The notes under the pieces: generated by a model | Told to the model about the DNA's origin: nothing | Databases searched by the model: none | Seen by the model: only the letters and a program-made list of their open reading frames with translations | Made by a program: the position numbers and the translations under genes | NCBI RefSeq assembly: GCF_004664715.2 | Contig: NC_051075.1 | Location: 38,215,958-38,279,957 of the forward strand | Source of the DNA: Peromyscus leucopus | Lineage: Eukaryota > Chordata > Mammalia > Rodentia > Cricetidae | Direction of reading: 5' to 3' | Length of the DNA stretch: 64,000 nt | Shown: positions 1-11,449 of the stretch, piece after piece | How positions within the stretch are numbered: the first letter of the stretch is position 1 | Layout: each line of letters begins with the position of its first letter

Positions 1-1454
1 CAAATGAGAGGATGAGACCACAGTGAAGCATATGTCCTGCGTCACGTGACACCCTTTTCTGTGCAGCACGTTGAAGACCCCCACACCTTTGTTGGGTCAT
101 GAAGAGCTATTTTATACATTACGGATCCAGAACACCTTGGGCATGTGTGTGTAACTGTTGTAAGTACTGTATATTTTTTCACATACTTGAGCTTTAAATT
201 TTTCACTGTCTAACTTTCTCACACATACATACCATAGCAAAACACATGGGACGGACTACATGACTAGTTTGTAACTACCCTGAAATATTTGTCCATGGAA
301 CCGAGAAGGAATTTTTTTTTTTTTAACATGAATCACAACCATCTGGCTGCACGCAGGAAATGAGATATTTGGCAAATATCTTCAGCTTTATCTGCCAGCG
401 AATTCTACCCCTCCCTCTGCGGCAAGCGGTTAGACATGTGCTCAGTGGCCTCTGACCCATGACCTCTGACACAGTTATCATCTGTAGGCTTGTGGTATCC
501 ATGTTACCACAGCCACTAAACACAGCTGCCTGGGTTAATAACGCAGAGTCATCTGTGTGTGTGTGGGGGGGGGGGGATATGTTGTGTCTCCGACACCCAC
601 TTCATAGCCCTGTGCTCAAGGCAAGCAGCGTTTGACTTGCAAAATAGCATCCCGCCCATCAGAGTGACTTTCCAGGTAGAAGGAACAGACTTTTGAACAG
701 TAAAGCTTAGGTGTGTATGAGAGTCCGTAGGCCAAGTGAGTCATCCAGTCAGTGTGACAAGTGTATGTGACTTGGCATGTCCCAGGAGCCTTACTGATCA
801 CTTAGCCTGAAACACCTTTCTTGCGTGCTGACCCAGTGTTCTGGATCTGCTATGTACCCCTAGCAGTGAAAGCCCAGGATTATGGTGCATCGGGATAGGA
901 GCTAGGAGCCTTGTCCTGGGCCGTGACCCTCCTCGCTCATTCCATGTGAACTGTCACAGAGGTTGGGTTGGGGCCTCCTCAAGACCTGGACAGTGAGGAG
1001 CTAGAAGAACAGCAAAGACAGTACCTTTTGCACTAGAAGCATCTCAAACACATCCCGGAAGCCTGCCTGAGGAGGCAAAATCTCGACAGTTAGACAAAGC
1101 TCCTCCTGCATAAGTCAGGAAGGAATCTTCAGGGGGGAAATGACTCCTCCAAGCAGAGGACCTGGGTGTCTATTTGGTCCAGAGAGAATTGCAAGTTGTG
1201 GGGTGCACCTGCATCCCCTCCTTATAGACACCACAGTGGGACAGACAGGTCGGGGATCAACAGTTAAACCCACATAACCTCTCTGACCCCAAATCATCCC
1301 ACACAGGCAGGTCCAAACCTTGAGCTCCAAGCAAGGGTCTGGAAGTTTCCTGAAGTCTGGAAATGCTTGCAAAGTGTATTCTGTGTGCAGTTGGTAGCAA
1401 GGATGGTTTGTGGGGAGAAAACATCCTTTGCCTTCTTCAAAAATAGACAGCCTA
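1..1454. other. Unassigned non-coding DNA
   Basis: I recognise no gene or repeat family here. There is a short (TG)n leading into a G12 run at 554-576. Open frames on the minus strand (for example 1115-1600) have no recognisable family, overlap the neighbouring B3 SINE and have no exon-like boundaries, so I do not call them. Confidence 0.5.
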
Positions 1455-1668
1455 GGGCCAATGAAATGGCTCCCCAGGTCAAGGGGCCTGCCTTCAATGA
1501 ATGCTGACCCCTTGGGTTCAATTCCCCCACCCCCCATAGTGGAAGGGGAGAACTGACTTCTGAAAGTTGGCCTCCGACCTCCACCTGCACCCCATGGCAC
1601 CCAAGCACCCCCTCACACATACACCCCCCCACACTCACAAAACCAATTAAAATATAATTTTAAAAAAA
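1455..1668 (+). repeat. B3-type SINE (tRNA-derived, B2 superfamily)
   Basis: It opens with a degenerate tRNA-like head ('gggccaatgaaatggctc'), then 'gggttcaattccc' as the remnant B-box, then a CA/CCCC-rich 3' part and a tail ending 'aattaaaatataatttt'. This is the order of rodent B2/B3 SINEs on the plus strand. Many substitutions indicate an old, inactive copy. Confidence 0.75.
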
Positions 1669-3102
1669 GGCCCAAATGCATTGTATTTTGTACTTGATTT
1701 GTTGGTAATGGTCTTCTGGGGGATTATTGGCAGCTAATGATTGTTGGGGGAGTGCAGTTTTCTTCAGGGGTGCAGCCACTGATAAGCTCCCCTACTTCAG
1801 CAAATAACCTCTCACCCGTTCTCAGGCAAGAATCTCAAACTCACCGGGTCACACACAAAAGGAAGGCGTGAATGTGAGAGGCCTTGCCAAGAAGAGGGCC
1901 GTAGGAGAGGGAGGGCAAGATGGAGGGGGGGGGTGGACATGACTAAAATTCATTCTATGAGTGCATTTTTTAAAAACTGAGTATGGAGTCACAGAGAGGT
2001 TAGGGTTAAAAAGATCCAGTATTTTTTTCCCCTAAGATAAAAAGGGAAATGTCCTTAGGACAAAGTTTGGGTGTGTTTCAACTTGGACAAGCTAGAGCAA
2101 TTCTAAAGGTAGACTTTCTTGCTCAGTGTGAGAACTGATAAGGCACAGAGCTTGAAAACCATTCATTTAAACCTTTGGTCCTGGCTTTCTTTAGTTCTTT
2201 TCTGGATGGTGGAACGCTCCCAGCAACTTATGATTATGCATGAGAATTATGGATACACAATAATAACAAATTTTCAAAGAGCATTCCCCATTCACCTGCT
2301 TATTAATTAACATATTAATATCCAAACTATCAATTAAAATGGGAAGCAAACGGTGTAATTGTGTGTGTGTGTTTGTGTATGTAGTGCACATTAAAATATC
2401 ACTAGAGGTGTTTGGATTATGAAAGGATCTTAAGAAACACTAACAACTACTCCTTTGGAAAATCATACTGATATTCCCAATCTATTGCCTTTCTAGTTTC
2501 AAACAAATGTCTTCTCATGTTTTATGACAGCAGGTATGAGGGTAGACTGGGAGTTGAACTCTTCATCAGGAATGGTGGATACACAACCTGCTCATTGGCC
2601 TCTGGGTTTTCCTGGGTCAGAACCATCCTACCTCTGCAGCCAGAGCATCCAAGACCTAGTTCTGCTCGCCGCCTTGGCTCAGAAAATCTCAGTGTATGGA
2701 CTAGAGCCTGAGCTCCCAGACCAGCTTCTGAGTCTCCCCAGGATCTGGCCCCAGCCCAGCCTCCACTTCTGTTTCCCACACACTTATTTGTCCCCACCCT
2801 AGAAGGCACACCCTAGACTCGCCTCTGAGGGCCAAGCCCTGGTCTTCCGCGTCTCCAGTGCTCATGTGCTGATTTCTACCCGACCCAGCCCCAACTTCAT
2901 GCCTGCTTTTAGAATTCTTGACCTTTCTTCATTTATGAAATGGAGGCTTCCCCTTGCCTTCCTCCGTATCCCAGCAGCTCCCCGCTCCCCTGTGTTGGCC
3001 AGCTCTGTCTATCACATGTATTTCCCATGCTAGTGCGTCAGACTACTTCTTGGAAAGGCTTCAAGGGTTAATCTCTCCTCTCTAGAAGTGACTTGAAAGC
3101 AT
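1669..3102. other. Unassigned non-coding DNA with an ATTA-rich patch
   Basis: No repeat family is recognised. At about 2295-2345 there is a dense cluster of TAAT/ATTA cores (as in 'tattaattaacatattaat'), the core bound by many homeodomain proteins, but base composition alone could give this. A G9 run lies at 1925-1933. Open frames on both strands at 2517-2809 overlap each other and have no family match, so they are not called. Confidence 0.4.
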
Positions 3103-3400
3103 AGGTTGACCATCCCTTGTCTGAAATGCTTTGAGCCCAGAACTGTTCGGAGTTCACATTTCCACCCCTAGATTTTGGAATATTGTCATATAAATAACGA
3201 GCTTCCTGGAGGACAGGACTCCAGTCAAATTACAACATTTCTTTCTGTTTCAGGTATAACTTGTGCACACAGTCTGAATGGAAGTATACAATACTTTAGT
3301 ACATGCGTATTTTGACAAGACCTGTCCCCTGAGGTCGGGTGTAGAAATGAGGCATTGTTTCAAAGCTCACAGTTTTTTAATTTTGGAGCATTGTGAACTT
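3103..3400 (+). mobile_element. Tigger-like MITE fossil (TcMar-type DNA transposon)
   Basis: It opens 'aggttgaccatcccttgtct' and continues with 'gaaatgctt', 'gattttggaatat', 'cataaataacgag'-like and 'cctgaggtcgggtgt' blocks in the order I know from the mammal-wide non-autonomous Tigger family (Tigger7 type), whose inverted ends read 'aggttgagtatccctt'. The right terminal inverted repeat has decayed; only 'attttggagcatt' remains. It has no transposase and is an ancient fossil. Confidence 0.65.
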
Positions 3401-4282
3401 GGGCTTTTTGGTTTGGTTTGGTTTTGGTTGAGAAATGCTCAGCTGTAGTTGGTACATAATAAATGTTAGATTGATATTTGCTGTCCTCTGCATGTGCCAA
3501 ATCTTTCAAGAGACTCATAATGTCTGTGAAACCTCGCTAGACAGGTTAAATTCAAGATTCTGGTCTGATTTGGAAAAACATTTGATCATTAGAGAACAGT
3601 TTACAGAATGCAACATTATTATTTTTGAGTACAAGTCTTGATCTGAGCGAGGCTCTTCCATAGCACCCTTCCTGTAATTGGTCCCAATGAGTGATCAGAA
3701 GTTACCCTATCCCTATAGCCCCAAAAGGGATCATCTGTGCTTCAAATCCAGCCCAGTTACTGATACAAAAGTGGCCTTTTCCAAAGGTTTTATCTAAGAA
3801 AACGGCATATTTACCACATTTATTCCAATTTTTACTAAGATTGGAAGAATAAACTTTATTGTAGCTATTGTCAAAATAGCTACAAATGTTGAGATTATTG
3901 AATTTAGAAACAAGAAACTCCAGCATAACCAGGCAAAAATACAAGGAATATGAAAACGAATTGAGTCTGTTCTTTCATGGTGAACTAGTCAGGAAACATT
4001 GGTTCATTTAGTTAGCCACCACCCCTTGATTGCAGACCATTTGTAACTTGATTAGATTTCAGAGTTTTTCAGTGTGGTAACACTTACGCTCCTTCACAAG
4101 AATGCTGACACCTGACCGTAAAATGTAAAAATGTAACGTTTTCAAAAAAGGTATAAGTGAGCAGTTACTGTATTGTTTTCCCATGTTAGGTAGTGAACAG
4201 AGTTTAGACATGTACAGAAGTTGGCTCATATGAAATGTAGAAAACATATGTCTGTCTTTTGCGCTTACACAAATACTGCTAA
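3401..4282. other. Unassigned non-coding DNA
   Basis: Moderately AT-rich. I recognise no repeat or gene. Short open frames at 3435-3641 and 3702-3944 have no family resemblance. Confidence 0.4.
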
Positions 4283-4495
4283 GTAGCAGCTAACATTCAA
4301 CAAATGCTCACTGCATGCTTGGCAGGCTCCTAAGTATTCCGTATTTATTAAACCATTTCATCCAGCCAGGTAATTCATTTCCCATAGAATTTAGAAGATG
4401 TTATGGACTTGCCATTTTGTTTTGAAGATGAAGTGGTGGGTACAGAAAGGTTGAGCGAACTGCCTGTGGCCACACAGCTGATAGACGACAGAGCC
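4283..4495 (-). repeat. MIR SINE fossil
   Basis: Read on the plus strand it matches the reverse complement of a MIR: 'cagctaacattcaacaaatg' (3' end of MIR), 'ccgtatttattaaaccattt', then 'gtacagaaaggttgagcgaact' in shortened form and 'ggccacacagctgata' (the conserved core). MIRs predate placental mammals, so this is very old DNA. Confidence 0.7.
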
Positions 4496-7400
4496 CACGT
4501 ACAGTATAGGCACACAAGTAGGGACTGAGCAAGGTACAGTGGGAAGAAGTCTGTGTCTCGGGGATGCCGTGGACTAATAGAGAAAGGAGACATGTGAGCA
4601 GCACTCTTCAGGGAGTAAGTGACAGGAAACAGGAACTGGAAGGCAGCAAGAAGTTCCTCAGGGAAGGAAGTAGCTGTTGGATGAGGGTCTGAAGAACACA
4701 GCAGCGTAAGGGAACCCTGGCTTCCATCCACAGCACTGTTACAGAAGTAAACAAATTCTGGCTGCTCTGCTCAAGGGGACTGAAAACAGGCCTGGGAAGG
4801 AACAGCAGGTCTGAGAGACGCAAGATGGGACATGGGACAGGCGAAGGGGGACCAGGCAGGTGGCACCACAGCAGTGAACTATGGGCATTTGAGAATGACT
4901 TTGGCTCTGGGAGTCTGCCCCCCATCCTCATCTCACGTGTGCCCTTGGGTGGCAATTGACCTTCTCTGGGTTAAGACCATGGGAGATGGCCCATATTTCA
5001 TGAGCCTCTTGGGAAGCAAGGAAGGTATAGACCTGAGCCTCACACAGGCCAAGTGGCTGCTCGGCTTCCACCAGAGAGCCGGGCTGTCACTGTCCTCATC
5101 ACTGACACTCGATTGGAGGAGAAGAGACCCTTGAATCTCGCTGTCAGGTCTCAAGGAACTGGATTTAGCAGAAGCGAGAATTGTGAGGGTGGAGCAGATT
5201 TGAGGAAGGAAAGATGAGTTGTTTTGCACAAGAGGATTGGAGGCTGCCGTTTGGGATAAATACAGAGCTCTGGAGAGAGAATAAACAGACATGAGTAAAG
5301 AAGCCCCATGAAGAGAGTGTACCAGACGTACACAGACAGATCTGCAGGCCCCAGGAAAGGTTGCGTATGGTGGTGTGCTACAAATGTCATTAGCTTAATT
5401 AACATTTCACATATAGAGTTGGTAGACCTCTCACTCTGAATAAAGCAGCATGTGTGGAGGGAGCTGGCCAGATCGGCGTGGTTATCCTTTGTATTTACCT
5501 CAAGAGGTATGGCAGGTGACCCAGGAGGGTGGACTTGGAAATTCTCCACATCCCTGGAGGAATAAAGGCAACACTCGCCTTCCTTGGATATTTTTTTACC
5601 ACACAAAACAAAGGAGGCTTTCAACAGGGAACCTCTGGTACTCCGAGGCCCTGAGTCTAGCAGTCTTAGAAACGGACCCAGTTTGATGGACCGTTAGGAA
5701 GGGCTCTCCATAGGAAAGACAGAGCTCTGATACTGCTGATCTGTCTCCACCGAAAAGGGCAATCCTGAACCAATCATTTGCTTCTCTGGTTAACATTTTA
5801 TTCTTTATAATGTCAAGGTTGGACTAGAATCAAAATTGCTTGAAGAGTAAATCATAATAGAGCCATCCCAGAATAGTGACTCATCAGGAAAAGTGGCTTC
5901 TAAGTGGAGCTGTACAGAGTAGGAAAGGACTGAGGTAGCCCGAAGAGCTTAATGTGGCTACCTCCCCTCACACCCTCTGGTAGGAAGCTGCTGCACCTCT
6001 TCCTGCCCCGACAGTTTATGGGGTCATGATGATTAGAAGGGACTGGCTACTGAGGCATTGAGACTAGAAGTTGATTGTGTCCTTCTATAGTTCATGGTCT
6101 TTATTTTCAACCCCCAACCCCACCACGTACAACGTACTCATCCGCATGCTTCTTTGCAGTCACCCCACAGTAAAACCTGGTAGGGCCTCAGGCACAGTTC
6201 TAACGGCAAGGCATCACTCATAACACAGACGTGGACATCTTTGGTGCTGGAAAGAATCTTTAGAATACAGGCGAAGAGACGGAAGTCCAGAGAGGTCAGG
6301 TCGCGTGCCTACCGTTACAAAGCAAATTAAAGCCAGAAGCAAAATGGGAGCTCAGCTCGGTGAGGTTTGACCTGGAGTGTTAACTCGCTGAGGAAAGCGA
6401 TGCTCACCTCCTCCCTTACTGAATGGCTGAACAGTGGGTCTCAGACGTTAGTGTAGGCCCAAATCCCCTGATGCTTCAGAGTCCCGTTCTCAAAGGAGGT
6501 CCGAGGGTCAGCATTGTAAGAAGTCATTCTGAAAGATCGCCAAAAGCAATTTGGGAGAAAAACACCGAGTTCAGTGGTCAGATCACGTCCTCAATGAGGC
6601 TTGAACGATGACTGAGTCCAACTCAGGCCTACACACTGGGCCCTAACCACCGGTACAGGACGACACGTCTGTCCTTGGAAAGGAGAATGTCACTACAAAA
6701 TAAGAGCTCAGAGCACTGGTCAGTGCCCTACCTTCTCCAGCCTCGATAAAGCTTCAGGCGTGACCTCAGATGGCCTGGGCCCTCCTTCCTGCCCTGTTTG
6801 GACTGGAACAGGCTCACACCTCAGGTCTATCCCTTGACTCTTGGCATGAATGGCTGGAGAGAATGGACGCCTTTAGTTAGTCCTAACAGCCTTAGTGCCT
6901 CTGAGATTTATAATATTTTACTGTTATCCACTATTATATAATCCAGCAGGCTGTGTTTTAAATTTTTCTTTCTTCTCAACCCAACTTACTCAGTCTTTCT
7001 AAAACTTCTAGTCTATTTTTAGGGGAATTAAAAATCTCTTTGTTCTTTCATTGGTGTATGTATGGCTTAATTAAACTATAATTACAGTAAAAACTACAGC
7101 AGTACAAACAGGTTTGGGAACACACAATTGACTCTTGGTGAGCGGAAAGCTTAGCTGGTGGGAGTTGGGGGGGGGGAACGGAGGAGGGGGGAGGCATGTG
7201 GGCTTACACGGAGCCTGGACAGTGAGTACTCTTCATGATAATCTCAGACGTGTGCATACAAAGGATGCAGAATCAGTTCATCCAGAGGTCACTGAAGCAT
7301 CTGGGGGTTATTTAAGCTCTAAACATTAATTTATTTGACCGATTTCCCACGTTGGACGTCTAAGCAACCCACCTCTACCTCATTGTTAAAGTAACGTAGC

Positions 7401-8628
7401 ATTCAGTACCCATGCAGGTAAATCACTGGCACCTTCGTAATTACTCCCAGATTCGGAGTGACAGGGTAAAATTATACACACTTTTAAAGACTTTAATACA
7501 CACTTTCAAATTGCTCTCCGGACAGGTTCCCCTGGGCTTGATATTTTAAAACACAATTTAAAATAACAAGAGGCCTTTGAATAGGCAGTCTAATTAAACA
7601 ACCGACTCTCTTTTCCTGCATGTGGTAAGAATTTAAGTCCTCCCCCCCCAAAAAACAGTGATTTCACCTCTTTTTAGGCATGGCTGGAAAGCACCCCCCT
7701 TTGTGTTTTCTGTGACAATAGCAACCGTTCCCACGGACAGAATTTATTTCTCATCTAGTAAATTCAATCCATTTGGTTTTAGGATGTGGCTACGAAAAAT
7801 GAGCCAAAAATGAAAGATTAAGGCAACTTGATTTTTATGCCATGTACATAGTCCAACTTTGGGTTTGGCCAGTCCAGTTACCATGGTTAGCGAGTCTGTG
7901 TTGTAGCAACAAGATCTTCAAGCATCCGTGTGTGAAATGTGAGGTCCCTCTGTGAGGAACATTCTGAACCCCGAGAGGAAAAGATTCAGATCAGGTGGTG
8001 TCCTGGACCGGCTCTCTGGAATGCCCGTTCTACCTCAAGCTCAAGCCAAGAGCAAAACAATCATCAATTTCCCTCAAGAGTTTTTCCATAGTTTGGAACT
8101 TCCCAGGGTAGGAGTTCAACGTGCTGTGGTTGACAGGGTGTGAATGAGGGACGCTCGGACTTAGAGCTTAAAATAATGTGAAATCACTGTATTGTGATGG
8201 ATTCGGAGCAACTGCATCCGTCTCCTGTCTTCCCAAGTGTTTGGGATGAGAAGGAAGGTGCCCGAGGGAGCTGCCTTTATGCCTGTTGGCGGTCCTAGCG
8301 GCTTTAAGTGGCCATGGAGAGAAGGGCGCTGTAGGGGGCTCTGAAAACGGAACTGAAATCGGGGCCTTCCTCAGACCACACTTCTGGGCAGCTGGACCAA
8401 GAGTGAAAGCCACCAAACTGGGACAAAACGAAGGAATCAGAGTCACCAGGAAAGTCCCTAGGCAGTAGAATGAGGTCCGGTAAACTCTGCCAAGATGCAG
8501 AGCAGTTTATAAAATCTTGGCAAATATCTGTGTGGGTAAACCCCACTCATTTTTTTTTAAATGGGGTGAAATGGGCTGTTAGGGTTTGAAGAGGGTATCT
8601 GTAAGTGACAGTAGGTCATACAGATACC
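4496..8628. other. SINE-poor, single-copy-looking stretch
   Basis: About 4.1 kb with no recent SINE, unusual for this window. A weak MIR-like segment (minus strand) lies near 6225-6355. AT-rich patches with TAATTA cores occur near 5395-5405 ('agcttaattaacatttc'), 7065-7085 ('ggcttaattaaactataatt') and 7590-7600. Open frames here (5151-5624 minus, 4832-5134 plus) match no family. Nothing shows whether this is regulatory DNA, an intron or just old sequence. Confidence 0.4.
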
Positions 8629-8990
8629 TGTGGTGACGTATCGTGTACCTTAATAAACTTGCCTGAGGATCAGAGCACAGAACCAACCACTAGATTAGAC
8701 ATAGAGGTCAGGCAGTGGTGGCACACACCCTTAATTCCACCCTTAATTTGAGATCTCATGTCTTTGCTTGGGAAGCACACACGCCTTTAATCCCAGGAAG
8801 TAATATGGCAGGGCAGAGAAAGGTATATATGGTGTGAGGAAACAGGAACTCTCTCTCTTTAGGCTGAAGCTTTTGTAGAGGTAAGAACTAGTGGCTGGCT
8901 GCTCTGCTTCTCTGATCTTTCAGCATTTACCCCCAAAATCTGGCTCTGGGATTTTTATTAAAAGACCAATTTAGCAATTCGTGTTATAGT
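8629..8990 (+). repeat. R4 composite rodent repeat (LTR/RMER-like) with internal B1-like segment
   Basis: It begins 'tgtggtgacgtatcgtgtac', contains 'aataaacttgcctgaggatc', a B1-like middle ('caggcagtggtggcacacac', 'cgcctttaatcccaggaag'), then 'ggtaagaactagtggctggc' and ends 'tttttattaaaagacc'. A minus-strand copy at 15483-15972 has the same ends. It resembles medium-reiterated LTR-type rodent elements; the catalogue name is not certain. Confidence 0.6.
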
Positions 8991-8999
8991 AAGGAGGGG

Positions 9000-9049
9000 T
9001 GTGGTGATATATTGTGTACCCTAATAAACTTGCCTAAAGATCAGAGAAG
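9000..9049 (+). repeat. R4 repeat, second truncated 5' end
   Basis: It repeats the first ~50 bp of the element at 8629 ('tgtggtgatatattgtgtac', 'aataaacttgcc'), about 10 bp after that copy ends. It could be the next unit of a tandem LTR-like pair cut short, or a separate truncated insertion. Confidence 0.55.
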
Positions 9050-9084
9050 TGTTCATAAGCACTTAATTAAAAACAAAAGAGTGA

Positions 9085-9296
9085 CTTATTTTTATTTTAT
9101 GTGTAAATATTTTGTCCATGTGTATGTGCACCATGTGCATGCAGTGCCTGCAGAGACCAACAGAGGGCGATGAATCCCCCGGAACTGCAGTTACAGACAG
9201 TTGTAAGCCACCATGGGAGTGCTGGGAACGGAACCCAGTTGTCTCGAAGAGCAAGTTCTCCTAACTGCTGAGCCATCCATCCATCTCTCCAGTCTC
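9085..9296 (-). repeat. B3-type SINE
   Basis: It is the reverse complement of a B2/B3 SINE: T-rich tail at left, 'gtgcatgcagtgcctgcaga', 'gtgctgggaacggaaccca' (B-box side), ending 'ctgagccatccatccatctc', which is the RNA polymerase III A-box end. Confidence 0.8.
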
Positions 9297-9557
9297 AAGA
9301 AGCACTTTGTTTTAATGTTGTAGCTGAGAGCTACAATTTTTTTTCTTTGTGGTTTTGGCTTTTACTACTTACTTGAAAGGAATTTTCTAACAGTTGTGAA
9401 GATATTATCCCTTATTTATTTATTTCTTAAAACAATCCCTGTTAGCTTCCCCCCCTTAAGTTTTTCATTCACCAGAAGTGATTTTTATGTAAGCTCTTCA
9501 GCAGAGACCAAATCTGATCTGTTTTCTTTATGGATAGCCAATCATCGTCCTGGTGCC

Positions 9558-9558
<1 letters not shown>

Positions 9559-9616
<58 letters not shown>

Positions 9617-9622
9617 TCTCTG

Positions 9623-9671
<49 letters not shown>
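9559..9671. repeat. (TC)n-(TG)n compound microsatellite
   Basis: About 84 bp of TC dinucleotides with a few TG interruptions pass into about 29 bp of TG. Translation gives poly-Ser/Leu in forward frames and poly-Arg/Glu in reverse frames; these are not genes. The TC half can form intramolecular triplex DNA. Confidence 0.95.
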
Positions 9672-9673
<2 letters not shown>

Positions 9674-9722
9674 GCTTGAACACGCTGGACAGCCACACAG
9701 CCATTGAGCTATGTCCCCAGCA
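9672..9722 (-). repeat. tRNA-derived SINE remnant (ID/B4 head)
   Basis: 'cagccattgagctatgtccc' followed by 'cagcacc' is the reverse complement of the ID/B4-type SINE head. The microsatellite to its left probably grew from the SINE tail or middle. Confidence 0.5.
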
Positions 9723-9827
9723 CCATTTTTTAAAGTCCATTCTTCACTCTCATGATCCCTTCTCTGCCATAACCCATAGGCGCTCTCTGTTCTGTTTCCT
9801 CCTAAAATTATACACCATTTTTTTTTT

Positions 9828-9999
9828 AATGATTTACTTTTTTATTTACTTTTATTTTATGTGCATTGGTGTTTTGCCTGCAGGTCAGATCTTTGAGTTA
9901 TAGACGGTTGTTAGCTGCCATGTGGGTGCTGGGATTTGAACCCCGGTCCTTGGGGAGGGCAGTCAGTGCCATTAACCACTGAGCCATCTTTCCTGCCCC
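9828..9999 (-). repeat. B3-type SINE
   Basis: T/A-rich tail at left, 'ttttgcctgcaggtcagat', 'gtgctgggatttgaacccc', ending 'accactgagccatctttcc'. Reverse complement of B2/B3, with enough substitutions to be old. Confidence 0.8.
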
Positions 10000-10340
10000 C
10001 ACACCGATGTTTTAAATAATATGCTATATAGTAATTCTTTACAACCACTTGGATGACTCCTTCCTCCCCTGGCTCCATTGTTCAAGATTACCTTTACTCC
10101 TCCCCGGGCATTGCAAATACAATTGTCTGGTTGTGTGCATACCCACACACCCAAATGGGGACACTGTCGGGGGAATCTCTTTCAAGTTCAGTTGGTCTTG
10201 TGTTGATTTTATAGATTCTAGGAAACACTGAGTTAACTAATTCATAGCAAATTCTAGCCGTACATGCATTTGTTTATCTTTTTGTTATGTATTGTCATTT
10301 TCCCTATGAGGGCTCTGTACGTTTTTCTTAAGCATACTGC

Positions 10341-10342
10341 AT

Positions 10343-10385
<43 letters not shown>
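10341..10385. repeat. (ATTT)n microsatellite
   Basis: Eleven uninterrupted ATTT units directly abut the T-rich end of the following minus-strand B1. This is the usual origin of such repeats: an expanded SINE A-tail. Confidence 0.95.
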
Positions 10386-10532
10386 GGTTTCTCGAGACAG
10401 GGTTTTTCTGTGTAGTTTTGGTGCCTGTTCTGGATCTCGCTCTGTAGACCAGGCTGGCCTCGAACTCACAGAGATCCGCCTGGCTCTGCCTCCCGAGTGC
10501 TGGGATTAAAGGCGTGCGCCACCACCGCCCGG
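10386..10532 (-). repeat. B1 SINE
   Basis: Full-length reverse-complement B1: 'ctcgagacagggtttttctg', 'accaggctggcctcgaactc', 'gtgctgggattaaaggcgtg', ending 'caccaccgcccgg'. The intact CpGs ('ctcgaactc', 'cgcccgg') suggest a fairly young copy. Confidence 0.92.
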
Positions 10533-10613
10533 TTTGCTTTTGTTTTTGATGGTGTTGTAAATTACAATTTAAAAATCTCATTTTGGAACACTTTCTCAGA
10601 ACTCTTTGTGTGT

Positions 10614-10894
10614 GTTGAGGCCCGAGGACAACCTCAGGTGTCATCTCTTAGGCTCTGACAACCATTTTTATTTCAGAGACAGGGCCTCTCACTGGCCCGG
10701 AATTTACCAAGTAGCCTAGGCCATCTAGCCAGTGGGGCCCAGGGATCTTCCTGTCTACACTTCCTACAGCCCTGGGATCACACACGCACACCACCACAGC
10801 CAGCTTTGCTGTTTGTCGGTCTATTTGTTGGTTTGGTTGGTTTTCCCAGGGATCAAACTCAGGTCCTTGTCAACTGAGCTATGTCCCCAGCCCC
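10614..10894 (-). repeat. B4 SINE
   Basis: Composite SINE in reverse: 'gaggacaacctcaggtgtca', a B1-like middle ('gagacagggcctctcactgg'), then 'gatcaaactcaggtccttg' and 'gagctatgtccccagcccc' (tRNA/ID head). This order defines B4 elements. Confidence 0.8.
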
Positions 10895-10949
10895 AAACTC
10901 TAGTTTTTATTTTTAAAGTACGCTATTGATATCTGTGAGAATTCATTTT

Positions 10950-11275
10950 AATGGTAAACTTGACTGGATTTGGAATCTCCAGACACACCTCTGGCTGTGT
11001 CTATAAAGGTGCTTCCAAAGACTTATCTGAGAAGAGACGGCACACCCTAAACTTGGGGACAGGGTTCCAGGCCTGGGAGGTAAGGGGAAAGGTGAGGGAA
11101 AATGGCAGGCGTGGCCTTCACTTCTCTTTGCTTCCTGACTGTGGATCCGCAGGACCAGCCGCCTCACACTAGTGCCCCAGGCCTTTCCTGCCGTGATGAA
11201 CCATGTTCCCACAAACCATGAGACAAAATAAACTCTTCATTTCGTCAGCAACGAGTCTCTAGTCTGGCAAACTTA
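10950..11275 (+). repeat. R3 rodent LTR-like medium-reiterated repeat
   Basis: A family I know from rodent genomes but cannot name with certainty. Landmarks are 'tttgcttcctgactgtggat', 'ccgcctcacact', 'cctgccgtgatgaaccatg' and 'gagacaaaataaac'. The last contains an AATAAA polyadenylation-type signal near the 3' end, as in LTR R/U5 regions. No coding capacity. Confidence 0.6.
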
Positions 11276-11449
11276 ATAAACACTCTTACTAGCTTGAATT
11301 ATTTGTCTGAGGGTTGGGGGAATTTTCTCCATAGGTCCTCATATTACTTACAGCTAATCTGACATTTTTTTCCCCTGTCTTTCCAAGCCTGCTAAAACTA
11401 GCTAGACTTTCTGATAGTATAGTAAGTGTACAACGTGACTTGCTACATT

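Noticed and set aside
9396..9903. Ser/Leu- or Arg/Glu-rich open frames on both strands
   Set aside because: They are translations of the (TC)n(TG)n microsatellite.
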